A stretch of 38,490 bases of DNA from Oscillospiraceae bacterium (GTDB lineage: Bacteria > Bacillota > Clostridia > Oscillospirales > Acutalibacteraceae), in the NCBI GenBank assembly GCA_902791235.1, contig CADAUV010000007.1, positions 1-38,490 on the forward strand. Direction: 5' to 3'. The translations under genes were made by a program, and so were the position numbers. Of the stretch, positions 15,552 through 23,837 are shown piece by piece. Each line of letters starts with the position of its first letter. Within the stretch, counting starts at the first letter, position 1. The notes under the pieces are model-generated. The model did no database searches, was not told the DNA's origin, and saw nothing but the letters and a program-made list of their open reading frames with translations.

Positions 15552-16199
15552 ATGAAAAGAATTTGTAAGGATTGCGGCAGAGAATTTGAAATAAGCGCAG
15601 GCGAGGAAAAGTTCTTCAGGGATAAAGGGCTGAGCCTGCCTAAGCGTTGTAAGGACTGCAGGGCAAAGAAATCGGGCTCAAGCAGGAATACGCCGGAAAC
15701 GCCTGCTCAAAGCATACCCGAGCCTTCAGGCAAGCGCGGCAAAACGCCGATAATATTTGCACTTGTGCTTGCGCTCATTGTGGCGGTGTTTGCGGCTGTA
15801 ACAATAAGCAGCCATTATAAAAGTGCCGAGAGGCAGTTGACCTCAAGTACCTTTATCTCGACGACGCAGGCTGAAGCTGAGCAGACGAGCGAAGCGACCA
15901 CAGCAGAAACGACTTCTGAAAAAAGCGGACCCGTATATGAGTACACCTTCAGGAATAATGCAAAGTGGGTTGAGCATTTTGAAAAGCACGGCGCAGAAAC
16001 AGGATGCGCCACTAAGGAGGAATATCTCGAAAAGGCGAACTCTCTTATCAAAAATCCCGACGCTCTGACAAAAACGGAGGCGGAGGACGGCGATATAGTT
16101 TACTACCTCCCCTCAACGGGTGAAATTTGCTTCACAACGCCGGGAGGAACAATCCGTACCTATTACATAGCTGACTATGATTATTTTAACAGGCAGTAG
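15552..16199 (+). CDS. Zinc-ribbon, single-pass membrane protein with toxin-like C-terminal domain
   Basis: 215 residues in three parts. Residues 1-40 form a short zinc ribbon of the zf-trcl type (CKDCGREF, then GLSLPKRCKDCRAKK). A basic linker leads into one transmembrane helix (about 68-90) and a Thr/Ser/Glu-rich linker. The last 85 residues carry WVEHFEKHG, ATKEEYLEKAN and a terminal GGTIRTYY, which resemble BECR-fold RNase toxin domains found at the ends of polymorphic or phage-encoded toxins. That resemblance is from memory and is an inference. It starts 2 bp after nrdG, so it shares the anaerobic, NrdR-controlled operon. No immunity-like gene follows before the terminator. Confidence 0.65.
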   Translation: MKRICKDCGREFEISAGEEKFFRDKGLSLPKRCKDCRAKKSGSSRNTPETPAQSIPEPSGKRGKTPIIFALVLALIVAVFAAVTISSHYKSAERQLTSSTFISTTQAEAEQTSEATTAETTSEKSGPVYEYTFRNNAKWVEHFEKHGAETGCATKEEYLEKANSLIKNPDALTKTEAEDGDIVYYLPSTGEICFTTPGGTIRTYYIADYDYFNRQ

Positions 16200-16218
16200 A
16201 GCAGAATAATAAATCATA

Positions 16219-16255
16219 AAGGGACACCCTGAATTTCAGGGTGTCCCTTGCGCTT
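16219..16255. terminator. Strong, probably bidirectional terminator
   Basis: A 15-bp perfect inverted repeat (AAGGGACACCCTGAA at 16219-16233 and its complement at 16235-16249) lies between the convergent nrd operon and the purF-like gene. It is flanked by T-rich sequence on the plus side and A-rich sequence on the other. Confidence 0.85.
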
Positions 16256-16269
16256 TTTCTTGATATTAT

Positions 16270-17676
16270 TTATTCTCTTCCGTCCCAGCAGTATGTGCAA
16301 AGCTTGTCCTCGTCAATGCCGACGGAAGCAAGCATATCGTCAAGTCTGTGATAGCGAAGCGAGGTGAATTTAAGCTCCTTGCATATTTCGTCAATCATAT
16401 TCTGGTACTTATCACTGTCGGGGTCGGCGTAAGCCCTGAGCATTTCGTCATCGGGCTCTTTACCCTCGAGTTTGGTAATCACACGCCTTGTGATAAGCTC
16501 CATCTCCGAGGTCGAACGCGAGAAATTAAGGTACTTACAGCCGTAGAGCAGCGGCGGACAGGCAGGTCTGATGTGAACCTCCTTTGCACCGCTTGCGAAA
16601 AGGTATTCCGCGGTTTCACGAAGCTGTGTGCCGCGAACGATGGAGTCGTCAATCATAAGAAGGCTCTTGCCCTCGATTAAATCTCTGATGGGTATTAACT
16701 TCATCTTTGCGATGAGGTTGCGCTTGCTCTGATGCGTCGGCATAAAGGAGCGCGGCCAAGTCGGAGTGTATTTGACAAACGGCCTTGCGTAAGGCACGCC
16801 CGATTCGTTTGAATAGCCGATTGCGTGTGCAACGCCCGAGTCGGGTACGCCTGCCACAATATCCACCTTAACGCTGTCGCGCTTTGCGAGCGCCTGACCG
16901 CATTTATATCTCATTTTTTCAACGGAAATTCCCTCGTAGGACGATGACGGATATCCGTAGTAAATCCAGAGGAAGGTGCAGATTTTCATTCTGTCGCCCG
17001 ATGGTACAAGCGTCTTTACACCGTCGGGAGTCATTACAACAATCTCGCCGGGGCCGAGCGCCTTGTAATCCTTGTAGCCTAAATTTATGTAGGCGAAGCT
17101 CTCAAAGCTTGCGCAGTATCCGTTTTCTTTTTCGCCGAGAACGACGGGAGTTCTGCCGTACTTATCCCTCGCGGCGTATACTCCCTTTGGCGTGAGCACA
17201 AGTATGCTTATTGACCCGTCAACAATTTCCTGAGCATATTTAATGCCTTCAATAAAGTTTTCCTTCTGATTTATAATTGCCGCTATAAGCTCGGTTTGGT
17301 TGATGTCGCCGCCGTACATTTCAAAGAAATGCGTGTTGCCCTTGATTATATCGTCAACAATTTCGTCGCTGTTGTTAACCTTGCCCACAGTCGCAATAGC
17401 AAAGGTGCCGTGATGTGAGCGAACAAGTATCGGCTGAGCCTCGTAGTCGCTGATACAGCCAATGCCCATATTGCCGTGCATCTCGTTTGATTCCTTGGTG
17501 AACTTTGTTCTGAACGGGGCATTTTCAATATTATGAATTGCCTTGTCAAAGCCGTTCTCCTCGTCGTAAACCGCAAGACCTGCTCTGCGTGTACCGAGAT
17601 GTGAGTGGTAGTCCACACCGAAAAACAGGTCAAATACACAATCTTCCTTTGATACCGCACCGAAAAATCCGCCCAT
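16270..17676 (-). CDS. PurF-like amidophosphoribosyltransferase lacking the glutaminase cysteine
   Basis: 468 residues with a glutaminase-like Ntn domain (about 1-230) and a phosphoribosyltransferase domain (about 250-420) with the PRPP loop MIDDSIVRGTQLRE. PurF catalyses the first step of purine synthesis, using Cys2 (Cys1 after processing) to take ammonia from glutamine. Here the protein begins MGGFFGAVSKEDC: the cysteine is replaced by Gly2 and the next Cys is at residue 13. It is thus probably ammonia-dependent, or has a different role. Similar MGGFFG paralogues occur in other Clostridia, to my recollection. AAAAGGAG precedes ATG 17676. No pur genes are adjacent. A C-terminal CTYCWDGRE tail is conserved-looking. 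Confidence 0.85.
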   Translation of the reverse strand: MGGFFGAVSKEDCVFDLFFGVDYHSHLGTRRAGLAVYDEENGFDKAIHNIENAPFRTKFTKESNEMHGNMGIGCISDYEAQPILVRSHHGTFAIATVGKVNNSDEIVDDIIKGNTHFFEMYGGDINQTELIAAIINQKENFIEGIKYAQEIVDGSISILVLTPKGVYAARDKYGRTPVVLGEKENGYCASFESFAYINLGYKDYKALGPGEIVVMTPDGVKTLVPSGDRMKICTFLWIYYGYPSSSYEGISVEKMRYKCGQALAKRDSVKVDIVAGVPDSGVAHAIGYSNESGVPYARPFVKYTPTWPRSFMPTHQSKRNLIAKMKLIPIRDLIEGKSLLMIDDSIVRGTQLRETAEYLFASGAKEVHIRPACPPLLYGCKYLNFSRSTSEMELITRRVITKLEGKEPDDEMLRAYADPDSDKYQNMIDEICKELKFTSLRYHRLDDMLASVGIDEDKLCTYCWDGRE

Positions 17677-17850
17677 AGTCGACTCCTTTTGATTTAATTT
17701 ATTAAAGCATTAAATTATCGCTTTGTTGTATTATAACAATATATATTGAAAAATAAAATACTATTTTAAAAATTATTTTATTTTTATAAAATTTGATATA
17801 TAATGTATTTATTCAGTTAATATTTTTGTACAGAATTTTTCAGATTTCTG

Positions 17851-17879
17851 TTGATTTTATCGTTTACTGAATGTACAAT
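17851..17879 (+). promoter_or_regulatory. Promoter of ung
   Basis: TTGATT (17851-17856), a 17-bp spacer and TACAAT (17874-17879). A 6-bp inverted repeat ACAGAA...TTCTGT (17830-17851) touches the -35 and could be an operator, but it is short. Confidence 0.6.
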
Positions 17880-17913
17880 TATTTGATAACAAGTTGTAAA
17901 ACACGGTGAATTT

Positions 17914-18579
17914 ATGGAGAATTTAATTAATAACGGCTGGGATGAGATTATTACAGCCGACGGCTTTTGCGCAACTCCGCTTTCGGATATTATGAAAGCT
18001 GTTGATGAAAGCGCAAAGCACAGTAATGTGTATCCTGAGCGTAACAGGATTTTTTACGCATTTCGGGAAACTCCGCCCGAAAGGGTCAGGGTAGTCCTGC
18101 TCGGTCAGGACCCGTACCATGAGCCGATGCAGGCAAACGGGCTTGCTTTCTCGGTTTTTAACGGCGTTAAAATGCCGCCGTCGCTCAGAAATATTTTTAA
18201 AGAACTGAGCCTTGACCTCGGAGGTGAGCCGAGGACTGATACCGACCTTACCGACTGGGCGCAGCAGGGCGTGCTTCTTTTAAACAGCGCGCTTACTGTT
18301 GTAGAGCATAACGCAAACAGCATGGCTTCGCTCTGGACGGATTTTACCGACAGCGTAATCAAAGCCGTGAATGACTTTGAAAATCCCGTTGTATTTGTTC
18401 TGTGGGGGAATAATGCGAGGTCGAAAAAGAGATATATAACAAATCCCCGCCATCATATAATAGAATCGGCTCATCCGAGCCCGCTGTCTGCGAGCAGGGG
18501 CTTTTTCGGAAGTAAGCCCTTCAGCAAGATTAATTCATACCTTGAGTCCGACGGACTGACGAAAATTAAATGGAAGTGA
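17914..18579 (+). CDS. ung: Uracil-DNA glycosylase (family 1)
   Basis: 221 residues, standard length. It excises uracil from DNA as the first step of base-excision repair. The family-1 motifs are intact: the water-activating loop GQDPYHEPMQANGLAFSV with the catalytic Asp (near residue 69) and the DNA-intercalation loop HPSPLSASRGFFG with the catalytic His (near residue 191). ATG 17914 follows a weak ribosome site (ACGGTGA) and its own promoter. The next gene starts 4 bp after the stop, so the two genes behind it may be co-transcribed. Confidence 0.96.
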   Translation: MENLINNGWDEIITADGFCATPLSDIMKAVDESAKHSNVYPERNRIFYAFRETPPERVRVVLLGQDPYHEPMQANGLAFSVFNGVKMPPSLRNIFKELSLDLGGEPRTDTDLTDWAQQGVLLLNSALTVVEHNANSMASLWTDFTDSVIKAVNDFENPVVFVLWGNNARSKKRYITNPRHHIIESAHPSPLSASRGFFGSKPFSKINSYLESDGLTKIKWK

Positions 18580-18583
18580 TTTT

Positions 18584-18952
18584 ATGGATGAGAATGAAAA
18601 GATTGTAAAAAAGTATAAGCTTTTGCGCCATAAGATAATTATTCATTATCACAGGGGCTGTAAATATCTTAACATCGCAAAGGTCATAACAGCGATTGCC
18701 TTTCTGATTTTCACGGCTGTCGGCATCAGCGTCAGCCACAGAACGGGTAATCTTATGACATGGCTTTTGTGGTGGGTTATCGTCATAATACTTGACTGCG
18801 TTGTTTTCATAATAACTGACTATTGTAAATATCTTATGAAAACAAAGGTTATCCCTTATCTTGAAAATGACGACCTTCTCGATTTTGGCGAATATGACCT
18901 TTTTATCGAGAATGACGAGGACGAGGATGAAGAAGAGGAGGAAGAGCAGTGA
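18584..18952 (+). CDS. Small two-helix membrane protein with acidic tail
   Basis: 122 residues, family not recognised. A basic cytoplasmic start (about 1-28) leads into two transmembrane helices (about 31-50 and 58-80) joined by a short loop, then a soluble tail that ends in an extreme Asp/Glu run (residues about 105-121). It overlaps the following yhgE-like gene by 4 nt (GTGA), so the two are translationally coupled and probably work together at the membrane. TGGAAGTGA before ATG 18584 is a modest ribosome site. Confidence 0.75.
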   Translation: MDENEKIVKKYKLLRHKIIIHYHRGCKYLNIAKVITAIAFLIFTAVGISVSHRTGNLMTWLLWWVIVIILDCVVFIITDYCKYLMKTKVIPYLENDDLLDFGEYDLFIENDEDEDEEEEEEQ

Positions 18953-21084
18953 AAAACATACTTGCAATTTTCAGGCGTGATTTAAAGAAAATATGTACAA
19001 ATTCAATGGCGATAGTGCTTGCGATAGGTATTGCGGTGCTGCCTTCGCTTTATGCGTGGTTCAATATTTACGCTAACTGGGACCCGTACGGAAGCACGGG
19101 TAATATGAAGGTTGCCGTGATTATCGAGGACGAGGGCTTCAGATATAAGGATATAGATATAAATGTCGGACAGCAGATTGAAACAAATCTTAAAGCAAAT
19201 GATGTTATCGACTGGCAGTTTGTTGACAGGGATACTGCTGTAAGCGGTATTGAGGCTGGTGAGTATTACGCAGGTATCGAGATTCCCTCGGGCTTTTCAC
19301 AGTCGCTTACAAGTATTGTAACAAGCGATTTTAAACAGCCTCAGATTACTTATTATGCTAATGAAAAGAAAAATGCGATTGCAACGAAAATCACGGATAA
19401 GGTTGTACAGACAGTACAGCAGGAGGTCAATGAATCCTTTGTTGAAACCGTTGTAAACCTTGTAAATAACCTTCTCGGGACCGTTGTAACCGAGGCGAAT
19501 AAAGAGGGCAGCGGTATGTTTGCCACTCTTAAAACCCAGATTCTCTCCGCAAAGGACAGTATTGCGGCGGTTGAAGCCACTGTTGACAGCTTCGCTAAGG
19601 TAATGGAAATTACACAGGGTCTTAATAAAGCCGTCAGCAGCGAGGATGTAAAAAACTTTCTTGAAAATACGGATAAGACCATACAAAGCACTGAGGATGT
19701 CATAACCGTTACAAAGGCTTCTGTCGCGTCCGTAACAGGCACGATTGATACCGCGACCTCCGATACTGCCAAGAAGCTTGACGAGGCTGCAGACAGGCTT
19801 GAAAAGCTCGGTAACGCGTCAACGGAAGTAGTGGTAGCCGAGCTTACGAAGGTCGCTGAAACCGCGTCCGCCGCTGAGAATGCGCTCAGCCTTGCGTCGC
19901 AGGCTTTAAGGACTGTCAATGATTCTTTGCCCGAGCCGCTTGATGTTATTAACGATGTCGCTTCAACCCTTGAAACTCAGGCGGAAAACCTCGGTAAGCT
20001 TTCCGACGATATTACCTCCGCTATTGCCGAGGGTAATGCCTCAAAGGCGGTTGCCTCCACCGTTTCAACCCTTCATAAGATTTCCTCGGACATTACAGGT
20101 GCAACAGAAACATATAAGAGCGATATTAAGCCTGTTATTGAGAATAATATCAATTCTCTTGTTGAGGTGCTTGCCGATGTTTCAAACCTCATTAATGCGC
20201 TTGAGGGCGATATGCCTCAGGTCAATGAGCTTGTAAAAACTCTTAACGCTTCAATGGAGTCGGGCGACGATATGATTACCGCGCTTTCAACTCTCCTCTC
20301 AAGCTCCAAGCAGCAGCTTGACAATCTCTATAAAAAGCTTGACGGGCTTGGCGACAGCGAGATTGTAAACACGATTCTTAATCTCACCGAGGGTAATTCA
20401 GACGAGCTTGGAGAATTCCTTGCCTGCCCCGTAAAAATAGATACACAGAAGATTTACGGAATTGAAACCTACGGCTCGGCTATGGCGCCGTTTTACAGCA
20501 CTCTTGCAATCTGGGTAGGTGCGATTATCCTTGTTGCGATACTCAAGCCGAATGTTAAGAATAAAAAGGAAATAGGCAGGGTAACGCCTTTTCAGGAGTA
20601 TATGGGAAGAGGATTTACCTTTATGTTTATTGCTATGATACAGGGCTTTATTATCTGTATCGGCGATTTGCTTTTCCTTAAAATACAGTGTTATCATCCC
20701 GTTAAATTTGTGTTTGCAGGCGTTTTCGCTTCGTTTGTATTCAGCTTCTTTATCTACTCTCTTGTAGCAGCCTTCGGCGATGTGGGTAAAGCGATTGCCG
20801 TAATCTTCCTTGTGCTTCAGATTGGCGGCTCAGGCGGTACCTTCCCGATTGATGTAACGCCGAAGCTCTTTATCAACATCAATCCATTCCTGCCCTTTAC
20901 CTTTGTAATTGAGGCTATGCGTGAGTGTGTATGCGGACTTTATCAGAATAATTACTGGCTATTCCTGCTGAAGCTCTCTTCCTACATTGTAATCGGCTTT
21001 GTTCTCGGAACGCTTTTCCGCTTCCTTTTCAAAAATCTTATTAAGTTTTTCGGCAAAAGAATAGAAGAAACAGGGCTGATGTAA
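18949..21084 (+). CDS. YhgE/Pip-family membrane protein (ABC-2-like, exporter-associated)
   Basis: 711 residues with the YhgE/Pip plan: one N-terminal transmembrane helix (about 20-38, ending LPSLYAWFNIYANWDPYG), a large extracellular domain with long Ala/Ser/Thr/Glu-rich helical coil (about 180-500), and five or six membrane helices at the C-terminus (about 515-700) as in ABC-2 permeases. Relatives include phage infection protein Pip of Lactococcus and secretion accessory proteins. The start is GTG at 18949, overlapping the stop of the preceding gene, with GAGGAGGAAG before it. No ATPase gene is adjacent. The substrate is unknown. Confidence 0.85.
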   Translation: MKNILAIFRRDLKKICTNSMAIVLAIGIAVLPSLYAWFNIYANWDPYGSTGNMKVAVIIEDEGFRYKDIDINVGQQIETNLKANDVIDWQFVDRDTAVSGIEAGEYYAGIEIPSGFSQSLTSIVTSDFKQPQITYYANEKKNAIATKITDKVVQTVQQEVNESFVETVVNLVNNLLGTVVTEANKEGSGMFATLKTQILSAKDSIAAVEATVDSFAKVMEITQGLNKAVSSEDVKNFLENTDKTIQSTEDVITVTKASVASVTGTIDTATSDTAKKLDEAADRLEKLGNASTEVVVAELTKVAETASAAENALSLASQALRTVNDSLPEPLDVINDVASTLETQAENLGKLSDDITSAIAEGNASKAVASTVSTLHKISSDITGATETYKSDIKPVIENNINSLVEVLADVSNLINALEGDMPQVNELVKTLNASMESGDDMITALSTLLSSSKQQLDNLYKKLDGLGDSEIVNTILNLTEGNSDELGEFLACPVKIDTQKIYGIETYGSAMAPFYSTLAIWVGAIILVAILKPNVKNKKEIGRVTPFQEYMGRGFTFMFIAMIQGFIICIGDLLFLKIQCYHPVKFVFAGVFASFVFSFFIYSLVAAFGDVGKAIAVIFLVLQIGGSGGTFPIDVTPKLFININPFLPFTFVIEAMRECVCGLYQNNYWLFLLKLSSYIVIGFVLGTLFRFLFKNLIKFFGKRIEETGLM

Positions 21085-21102
21085 TTTTAATAAATATTTC
21101 TT

Positions 21103-21130
21103 CGGGAGGGCTAAGCCCTCCCGTTTTTTT
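21103..21130 (+). terminator. Terminator of the ung-yhgE unit
   Basis: CGGGAGGGC (21103-21111) pairs with GCCCTCCCG (21115-21123) with a TAA loop and is followed by seven Ts. Confidence 0.92.
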
Positions 21131-21142
21131 TACTATTCATTA

Positions 21143-21171
21143 AAAAAACCGCGGTTATTCCGCGGTTTTTT
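21143..21171 (-). terminator. Terminator overlapping the end of the yjdF-like gene
   Basis: The 12-bp arms AAAAAACCGCGG (21143-21154) and CCGCGGTTTTTT (21160-21171) flank TTATT. On the minus strand the loop holds the stop codon of the YjdF-like gene, so its last codons and stop form the terminator. It also works as a second stop for plus-strand transcription. Confidence 0.8.
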
Positions 21172-21880
21172 CTATGATTTTATTTACATCATTTTTGCCC
21201 GTATGGTGAAACGGTTTTATCCTTAATCCTATGTACGCAATAACCGCGCCTGCAACATTGCAAACCATATCCGTCATTGTATCCATAAGCGCAAAGCGCA
21301 TCGGAGTGTGCGGGTCAAATATACCTTTTTCTACGCCGCTTCCTGCTTCTATTGCAAGCTCGAGCGACCAGTGCTGTGAGTCGCCGCCGAAAAACTGGTC
21401 AAAGGTGAACTCGAAAAGCTCCCATCCGTTTGAAAAAAGCATTGAAAGCCCGAGCGAGCATAGAAGCACGATTGCAACACTGCAGGTTTTCTTATCCCTT
21501 AACTGCATAGCGGTGCAGATTTCATATCCTATCCAAACGAATGCGCCGCCGCCGATTATATGCAGGAAGGAGTCATATCCGGGTATCGAGTAATAAAAAT
21601 TGAGCGCAACGCCGCCGAAGGATGCCGCAAAAAATCCGAGTATCAGCGGTGTGTTTACATAGGACTTTATATAACGGAAAAAGGTCCTTTCGGGAAAGAG
21701 CATCATAATTTCCCACGCAAACATACCGACTAAATTTCCAAATGCCTGAAGCGCATACTGAAAATTGCCGATGACAAGGAAATATACTATCGACCCTGCC
21801 TGAATAAGCCTTATTATCCACCATAGTATTTTCTCCCAAAGCTTACTGCCGTCGCTAAGGCGCTTGATATAACTTTTCAT
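21155..21880 (-). CDS. YjdF-like (DUF2238-type) integral membrane protein
   Basis: 241 residues with about six transmembrane helices. Polar residues recur within helices: GYDSFLHIIGGGAFVWIGYE, NGWELFEF and ALMDTMTDMVCNVAG. This Asp/His/Glu/Asn pattern is typical of YjdF/DUF2238 proteins and suggests a ligand or metal site inside the membrane. Function unknown. GGAGG lies before ATG 21880 on the minus strand. The gene is a single unit between yhgE and the glycosidase locus and ends inside its own terminator. Confidence 0.7.
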   Translation of the reverse strand: MKSYIKRLSDGSKLWEKILWWIIRLIQAGSIVYFLVIGNFQYALQAFGNLVGMFAWEIMMLFPERTFFRYIKSYVNTPLILGFFAASFGGVALNFYYSIPGYDSFLHIIGGGAFVWIGYEICTAMQLRDKKTCSVAIVLLCSLGLSMLFSNGWELFEFTFDQFFGGDSQHWSLELAIEAGSGVEKGIFDPHTPMRFALMDTMTDMVCNVAGAVIAYIGLRIKPFHHTGKNDVNKIIEKTAE

Positions 21881-21923
21881 ACTCCACCTCTTTTATACTT
21901 TTATCCATTATACCATATGCGGC

Positions 21924-23756
21924 TTATATTAGCAAATCGGCGAAATACTCGGCGATTATCACTATCGGCGCGACGGACCAGGGGTGAAACAGGCTTGTGT
22001 TCCATTTTTCATCCTTTCCCCATACCTCATAGCAGGTGGTTGCGCCTTCCTTAATCATATTAAGCCAGCCGTGCTTTCCCTCGTCTTTTATGAACCCGAG
22101 TGCTTCATTGTACCTGCTTGCTTTGCAAAGTGCGCTCAGATAAAAATAAGCCATAAACGGCGAGCACTCCATACCTCTTTTAATGAGATAATCGGCAACT
22201 GCACCCTTGTTTTTATCCTCGCATATATCAAAGGCAAGCGCAAGTGCGTTTGCGTGTACAGAGGCGTGCCTGCTTTCCTTATTGTCGGTATAAACTCCGT
22301 TTTTAAAATAATTTTTGTTGAATTCACTACGGAGAGCCTCGCTCTTTTTCCTGCAGCTTTTGCCAAGACTTTCACAGATTTTCTCATATGCCGACGCGGC
22401 GCATACGCAGTAAGCGTCGAATACGGCGTGCGGCTTTTTCTCATCAAATTCATAACCGTCTCTGAGGTTTTCGGGCCAGTCGATAAGCTGCCAGTATTCC
22501 GCCTTGATTTTATCAAAGGAGCTTACAATAAATTCGCAGGAGGAAAAGGTGCTTTCAAGCAGCGCTCTGTCGTGCGTAAGCCTGTAAAGCCTGAGCACCG
22601 CAAGCGGATAAAGCAGTGTGTAATCCGCAATTTTTTGCCTGTATGAGCAGGGCGCAACCGAGAGCATATCGCCGTAAAGCTCCGCCGTGCGCGCGAAATT
22701 CACAAGCGCCCGTCTCAGCACAGTGCTGTCTTTTGTAAGGTAGTAATGCGCAAAACCCGTGATAAAGGCGTCGCCGAGGTACTGCCCCTTTTCTCTTGTC
22801 GGACAGTCGATATAATTTTCCTGCACGCCGTATTTAACCGTCCTTTCACAGAGGGAAAGCACGGCGGCAAGCTTTTTATCCTCACTCTTCAGCGCCCCTC
22901 CGCTGTAAGGATAATGCCTTACCAGTATTTCACATTCCGTCTTAACGCCCTCAGGCACGCATATTTCAAGATAACGAAGCGCCTTGTACTCAAACTGAGT
23001 AAAGCTGTTTTCGCCCTTTTTAAGAATAACTGTTTCCTCATAGCTGCAGCCGCAGCGCAGATTATATCTGACTCTGCCGTTTTCCTCCTCTTCACCTGCA
23101 CGAAGAGTAAGCACCGCACCGTCAGCCTCACTCACGGCGCGCACGCTTATGTTGCAGACATATTCCTGTTTAAAGTCGTAGCATAAAACGCCGTCCTTAA
23201 TCTCAGGCTTTATGCTTACGGGGTACGACTGAACACTCGGATATGCCTTGTCAGAAAAAGCAAGCGGACACTTACAGGGCTCGGCGTTCTTGAAGCTTTC
23301 AGCTTTTTTGGTAAAATCCCTGTTCTCGGAAAAGCTCGTGTCATAACCGGAAATTTCACCGCCCGTAAAGCTTTTGTCAACACGGTAAAGCCAGCTTTCA
23401 TCAGTCCCTGCAATGAGCTTTCCGTCTGCATAAATATCCGCAATAATACCGCATATGCCGTCGCCGCTTGTCCACACTCTGTTGATAAGCCCCTGATAGT
23501 AAACCTCGGCTTTTATGCTGTTTTTGCCGATTTTAACATATTTTGTAATATCGTATTCGTTAAACGCATAGTCCTCTTTAAAGGACGGCGCAGGTCCCTG
23601 ACCGATAAACTCGCCGTTTATGTAAAGCTTATAATAATCCTTAGCGGAAATCCTTATCGTAACGCGATTAAAGTCGTCAGCTTCAAACGAGGATACATAT
23701 TCAAAATGCGTATTATTATCCGGCTTACTTATGCCGAGCCACTGCGATTTAAACAA
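21924..23756 (-). CDS. GH78-type alpha-L-rhamnosidase-like glycosidase
   Basis: About 610 residues without signal peptide. N-terminal beta domains (about 1-270, with the carbohydrate-binding-like YKLYINGEFIGQGPAP) precede an (alpha/alpha)6 barrel with GH78 hallmarks: NYIDCPTREKGQYLGDAF (acid region) and, near the C-terminus, GATTCYEVWG with the second catalytic Glu, then FHPWSVAPI. Inverting GH78 enzymes remove terminal alpha-L-rhamnose. It is shorter than the usual enzymes of 900 or more residues. I prefer the TTG at 23756 because GAGGAG (23764-23769) lies 7 nt before it. A longer TTG start at 23804 would overlap the promoter. It is divergent from the GUS operon. Confidence 0.82.
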   Translation of the reverse strand: MFKSQWLGISKPDNNTHFEYVSSFEADDFNRVTIRISAKDYYKLYINGEFIGQGPAPSFKEDYAFNEYDITKYVKIGKNSIKAEVYYQGLINRVWTSGDGICGIIADIYADGKLIAGTDESWLYRVDKSFTGGEISGYDTSFSENRDFTKKAESFKNAEPCKCPLAFSDKAYPSVQSYPVSIKPEIKDGVLCYDFKQEYVCNISVRAVSEADGAVLTLRAGEEEENGRVRYNLRCGCSYEETVILKKGENSFTQFEYKALRYLEICVPEGVKTECEILVRHYPYSGGALKSEDKKLAAVLSLCERTVKYGVQENYIDCPTREKGQYLGDAFITGFAHYYLTKDSTVLRRALVNFARTAELYGDMLSVAPCSYRQKIADYTLLYPLAVLRLYRLTHDRALLESTFSSCEFIVSSFDKIKAEYWQLIDWPENLRDGYEFDEKKPHAVFDAYCVCAASAYEKICESLGKSCRKKSEALRSEFNKNYFKNGVYTDNKESRHASVHANALALAFDICEDKNKGAVADYLIKRGMECSPFMAYFYLSALCKASRYNEALGFIKDEGKHGWLNMIKEGATTCYEVWGKDEKWNTSLFHPWSVAPIVIIAEYFADLLI

Positions 23757-23775
23757 ATTATCACTCCTCGGTTTA

Positions 23776-23804
23776 ATAATATACTTATTTATTGAACTAT
23801 GCAA
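23776..23804 (-). promoter_or_regulatory. Minus-strand promoter for the GH78 gene
   Basis: Read on the minus strand: TTGCAT (23804-23799), a 17-bp spacer and TATTAT (23781-23776). The predicted start near 23769 leaves a very short leader before the TTG start. Confidence 0.55.
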
Positions 23805-23820
23805 TACTAAATGTTATAAT
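23792..23820 (+). promoter_or_regulatory. Plus-strand promoter for the beta-glucuronidase operon
   Basis: TTGAAC (23792-23797), a 17-bp spacer and a perfect TATAAT (23815-23820). The leader is only about 11 nt. Its -35 lies inside the spacer of the minus-strand promoter, so the two polymerases would exclude each other. Confidence 0.7.
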
Positions 23821-23837
23821 GTGCTTGGGTGATGAAA

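Noticed and set aside
17737-17748. Palindrome CAATATATATTG between purF-like gene and ung as an NrdR box
   Set aside because: It is two bases longer in the middle than the NrdR core CWATATATWG and neither gene is a known NrdR target; in AT-rich DNA such a palindrome is expected by chance.
23757-23804. Longer GH78 protein starting at TTG 23804
   Set aside because: The codon overlaps the minus-strand -35 and lacks a ribosome site; the TTG at 23756 has GAGGAG 7 nt upstream.
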